In this document: in pieces, positions 6,758-8,752 of the stretch
How positions within the stretch are numbered: the stretch's first letter is position 1
How the letters are laid out: each line of letters begins with the position of its first letter
Origin: Chitinophagaceae bacterium UBA5175
Lineage (GTDB): Bacteria; Bacteroidota; Bacteroidia; Chitinophagales; Chitinophagaceae
Length of the DNA: 8,752 nt
Assembly: GCA_002413325.1 (NCBI GenBank)
Contig: DHWT01000319.1
Location: 1-8,752 of the forward strand
Direction: 5' to 3'
Program-made: the position numbers and the translations under genes
Notes under the pieces: generated by a model
Seen by the model: the letters and a program-made list of their open reading frames with translations, nothing else
What the model was told of the DNA's origin: nothing
The model's database searches: none

Positions 6758-6881
6758 TGGCCATCAGGCCGTACAGGGCAATAACTGTTATGACAACAAT
6801 GGCGAGGAAGGGTTTGTGGGCGGATTTCATGGAAGCATATTTGATTTTCGTAGATTGGATCTTAACGTGAATATATCCCAT
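6744..6881 (-). CDS. Possible small single-pass membrane protein (45 aa)
   Basis: A short open frame on the minus strand gives a 45-residue peptide with a basic N-terminal half (GYIHVKIQSTKIKYASMKSA) and a hydrophobic helix (about 25-44, FLAIVVITVIALYGLMAIIG). The composition fits a genuine small membrane protein. An internal ATG (residue 18) would give a 28-residue form. A 13-codon frame (6923-6882) ends with TAA directly abutting the ATG, so it could be a leader peptide or chance. The 3' end overlaps the last 14 bp of the SprT-like gene in antisense. No good promoter was seen on this strand. I do not recognise the family. Confidence 0.4.
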   Translation of the reverse strand: MGYIHVKIQSTKIKYASMKSAHKPFLAIVVITVIALYGLMAIIGS

Positions 6882-6922
6882 TTATTTTCCGGATGCAAGT
6901 TTTCCCGCCTTCATTTTATCCA

Positions 6923-6952
6923 TTGCTGATTCGGACGGGCCCATTAACTTTG
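6923..6952 (+). promoter_or_regulatory. Bacteroidota-type promoter of ftsE (TTG-N19-TAACTTTG)
   Basis: TTG at 6923-6925 and TAACTTTG at 6945-6952 match both the -33 and -7 elements of the primary sigma factor consensus, with a 19-nt spacer, the expected distance. Only 4 nt separate the -7 element from the ATG at 6957, so the predicted transcription start falls at or next to the start codon. There is no room for a Shine-Dalgarno site in the transcript. Confidence 0.75.
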
Positions 6953-6956
6953 AAAT

Positions 6957-7646
6957 ATGGCGGAACCAATTGTTGAACTCAAAAATGTTAATATTTACCA
7001 GTCAGATGTCCTGATCCTGGAAAATGTAAATATCGTGGTGAATAAGGCAGAATTTGTGTACCTGGTCGGTAAAACCGGAACCGGTAAATCAAGCCTTTTG
7101 AAAACCATGTACGGGGACCTGACCCTGAGGGAAGGGGAGGGAACAGTGGCTGGATTTAATCTTAAGGAAATGACCTGGAAAAAAGTTCCGTACCTGCGCA
7201 GAAACCTGGGTGTGGTATTCCAGGACTTCCAGTTGCTGACAGACAGAAACGTGATCGATAACCTGAAGTTTGTATTGAAGGCTACAGGCTGGAAGGATGA
7301 AAAGCTTATGGATGAAAAAATCAATGATGTGCTGGATAAAGTGGGTCTGAAATCGAAGGGTTTTAAAATGCCTTATGAAATGAGCGGTGGAGAACAACAA
7401 AGGGTCGACATCGCAAGGGCCCTGCTCAATTCCCCCAAGCTCATCCTGGCGGATGAACCCACCGGCAACCTGGATCCCGAGACCTCCGATGAAATCATGC
7501 AGCTTTTATTTCAAATCTCACGGGAGTATGGCACCACGGTGGTCATGGCGACACATGATTACCGCGTGGTTAGTAAATTCCCGGCACGGACCTTACGAAC
7601 TGAAAAAGGGAAGGTATTTGACCATGCTACCATATCTGTGATATAA
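6957..7646 (+). CDS. ftsE: FtsE-type ABC transporter ATPase (cell division)
   Basis: This 229-residue ABC ATPase is the usual size of FtsE, which pairs with the membrane protein FtsX to activate peptidoglycan hydrolases at the division site. All nucleotide-binding motifs are intact: Walker A GKTGTGKS (38-45), Q-loop Gln89 in VVFQDFQLL, signature MSGGEQQR (142-149), Walker B LILADEP (162-168, catalytic Glu167), D-loop, and switch His200. VFQDFQLLTDRNVIDNL (87-103) is typical of FtsE. ATG 6957 is directly preceded by a strong promoter (6923-6952), so it is probably transcribed alone. No ftsX is seen in the window; the next gene is convergent and overlaps it by 20 bp. A LolD-like ATPase is the main alternative, less likely from the Q-loop region. 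Confidence 0.88.
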   Translation: MAEPIVELKNVNIYQSDVLILENVNIVVNKAEFVYLVGKTGTGKSSLLKTMYGDLTLREGEGTVAGFNLKEMTWKKVPYLRRNLGVVFQDFQLLTDRNVIDNLKFVLKATGWKDEKLMDEKINDVLDKVGLKSKGFKMPYEMSGGEQQRVDIARALLNSPKLILADEPTGNLDPETSDEIMQLLFQISREYGTTVVMATHDYRVVSKFPARTLRTEKGKVFDHATISVI

Positions 7647-8751
7647 GGCTGCTGGCAGTCTGGTGATTGTTATATTGACTCTGTAATTTTTCCCGGCGCC
7701 ACTGCAAATCAAGAAAAGTAAAGGGACGTTCATAGAGGTTCTCAATAACCGTCTTAAATTCACCGGCCCCTTCCGCCAGGTGACAAACTTCCTTCAGACC
7801 GGTACCCTCCACGGCCTCCGCATTCACCACACAGTGCCGCCCGTTAAAAAGCGCATTCAGTAATTTCAGTTTAATACCTGTGCAGTTAAAAGAAGGGATC
7901 ACATGTATCTGGGCTTTCGAAATGATATCCTTTAATTCCTGGTCGCTTGGATCGGGTACCATGCAGCAATTCTTAAACTTTGATACCGCCCGGTAAAGCT
8001 TCGGACCGGGATTTTTACCTGCTACCAGGAAAGGGATTGAAAGGTCACGGAATACTTTTTCCAATAACCAGATCACCGCCTTTTCGTTTTCATCCACCGA
8101 CAAATTTCCATGATACAAACAATAACAACCCGTTCCCTGGGGTGATTCAATTTGCTGGAACGGAAGGAAAACCGGGACGACCCGTATGTTTTTTGACTGA
8201 TAAATGACCGCAGCCAGGTCGGCATCAGACTGGGTAACAGCCAGCAGGGGCCAGTTGGAAGCGATACGCTTTTCATATTTCCTCAGTACGGAACTTTCAT
8301 GTAAATAATAAAGCTTTTTAAACCAGGAACTACTGCTGCTTGCAAGCTGCCTGTAATAAACCGATTCCACATTATGCAGGCGCAGGAATATTTTTCTTCC
8401 CGCGAAGCGGTTGTCCTGCAACAGGTAGGTACTATGCACGCCTTCCAGCAGGATCGGATCTTCATCCTGTAAAAGCCTTTCCAGTAATTCAGGACTGGAG
8501 CGGGAACAAACGATGTAGGGAAGCTGGTGGGAAAAACCTTTATGACCAGTTTTCCTCGGATAATAATACACCTGCTCACAAAGGGTTTTCAATATGGGTT
8601 GTTCCTCTCTTCCACTGGTAAAACAGTGCAGGTGCATTTTGATTCCTTCCTCATGCAGGGTCCTGATCTTGTAATACAGGTCGAACACACCGCCATAATC
8701 GGGCGGATAGGGAACATCATGGCACACGATATGCAGTCGCCGGTCTTCCAT
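7627..8751 (-). CDS. GT4-type (GT-B fold) glycosyltransferase
   Basis: This predicted cytoplasmic sugar transferase of 374 residues is near the typical size for the family and probably acts in surface polysaccharide or glycolipid synthesis; donor and acceptor are unknown. The N-terminal Rossmann domain opens with LHIVCHDVPYPPDYGGVFDL (6-25), the usual glycine-rich acceptor-side start. RLHNVES (124-130) fits the family. The C-terminal donor domain includes CLYHGNLSVDENEKAV (211-226), FLVAGKNPGP (241-250), and SFNCTGIKLKLLNALFNGRH (287-306) followed by VVNAEAVEGTG (308-318). The position usually held by the second Glu of the EX7E motif (xLLEA) is Asn299. The ATG at 8751 lies at the window edge, so a slightly earlier start or upstream operon genes cannot be excluded. 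A run of five serines occurs at 138-142. The stop codon lies inside the 3' end of ftsE. Confidence 0.87.
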   Translation of the reverse strand: MEDRRLHIVCHDVPYPPDYGGVFDLYYKIRTLHEEGIKMHLHCFTSGREEQPILKTLCEQVYYYPRKTGHKGFSHQLPYIVCSRSSPELLERLLQDEDPILLEGVHSTYLLQDNRFAGRKIFLRLHNVESVYYRQLASSSSSWFKKLYYLHESSVLRKYEKRIASNWPLLAVTQSDADLAAVIYQSKNIRVVPVFLPFQQIESPQGTGCYCLYHGNLSVDENEKAVIWLLEKVFRDLSIPFLVAGKNPGPKLYRAVSKFKNCCMVPDPSDQELKDIISKAQIHVIPSFNCTGIKLKLLNALFNGRHCVVNAEAVEGTGLKEVCHLAEGAGEFKTVIENLYERPFTFLDLQWRREKLQSQYNNHQTASSLISQIW

Positions 8752-8752
8752 C

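Noticed and set aside
6558..6929. 123-codon plus-strand open frame spanning the end of the SprT-like gene and the following spacer
   Set aside because: Most of it is an alternative frame of the SprT-like gene, and the extension into the spacer shows no protein-like features or start signal.

Overview
The window looks like a chromosomal segment of a Bacteroidota bacterium, most likely a member of the Chitinophagaceae or a close relative. The main evidence is a PorW/SprE-type component of the type IX secretion system (a Bacteroidota-specific machine). Supporting evidence is the near absence of Shine-Dalgarno sites, a TTG-N19-TAnnTTTG promoter of the Bacteroidota primary sigma factor before ftsE, and protein sequences of Chitinophagaceae character. 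No mobile element, CRISPR array, rRNA or tRNA was seen. This is an envelope and cell-shape region rather than an accessory island.

Layout. Minus strand, 4537 to 1: a large TPR protein (PorW/SprE) followed after 36 bp by a class A penicillin-binding protein (PBP1A) that runs off the left edge at its SxN motif. Plus strand, 4678 to 5535: a small single-pass membrane protein resembling the N-terminal anchor of Bacteroidota M23 peptidases but with no peptidase domain, then 12 bp later a bactofilin. A 192-bp intergenic region (5536-5727) carries a degenerate heptamer array, inverted copies of it and hairpins. Plus strand, 5728 to 6757: a four-helix membrane protein and an SprT-like metalloprotease whose genes overlap by 8 bp. 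A 199-bp gap (6758-6956) contains a possible 45-residue small membrane protein on the minus strand and a very clear promoter. Plus strand, 6957 to 7646: an FtsE-type ABC ATPase. Minus strand, 8751 to 7627: a GT4-type glycosyltransferase, convergent with ftsE and overlapping its 3' end by 20 bp.

How the genes fit together. PBP1A builds peptidoglycan, bactofilins scaffold local wall remodelling, FtsE drives FtsX to control wall hydrolases at division, and PorW/SprE must bridge the periplasm to the outer membrane secretion pore. The common theme is the cell envelope. The most unusual points are the M23-like anchor without its peptidase next to a bactofilin, a PorW/SprE with no recognisable lipobox, the heptamer array, and an ftsE promoter so close to the start codon that the mRNA is probably leaderless. 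None of these proves a new system. They are the places where I would look first.
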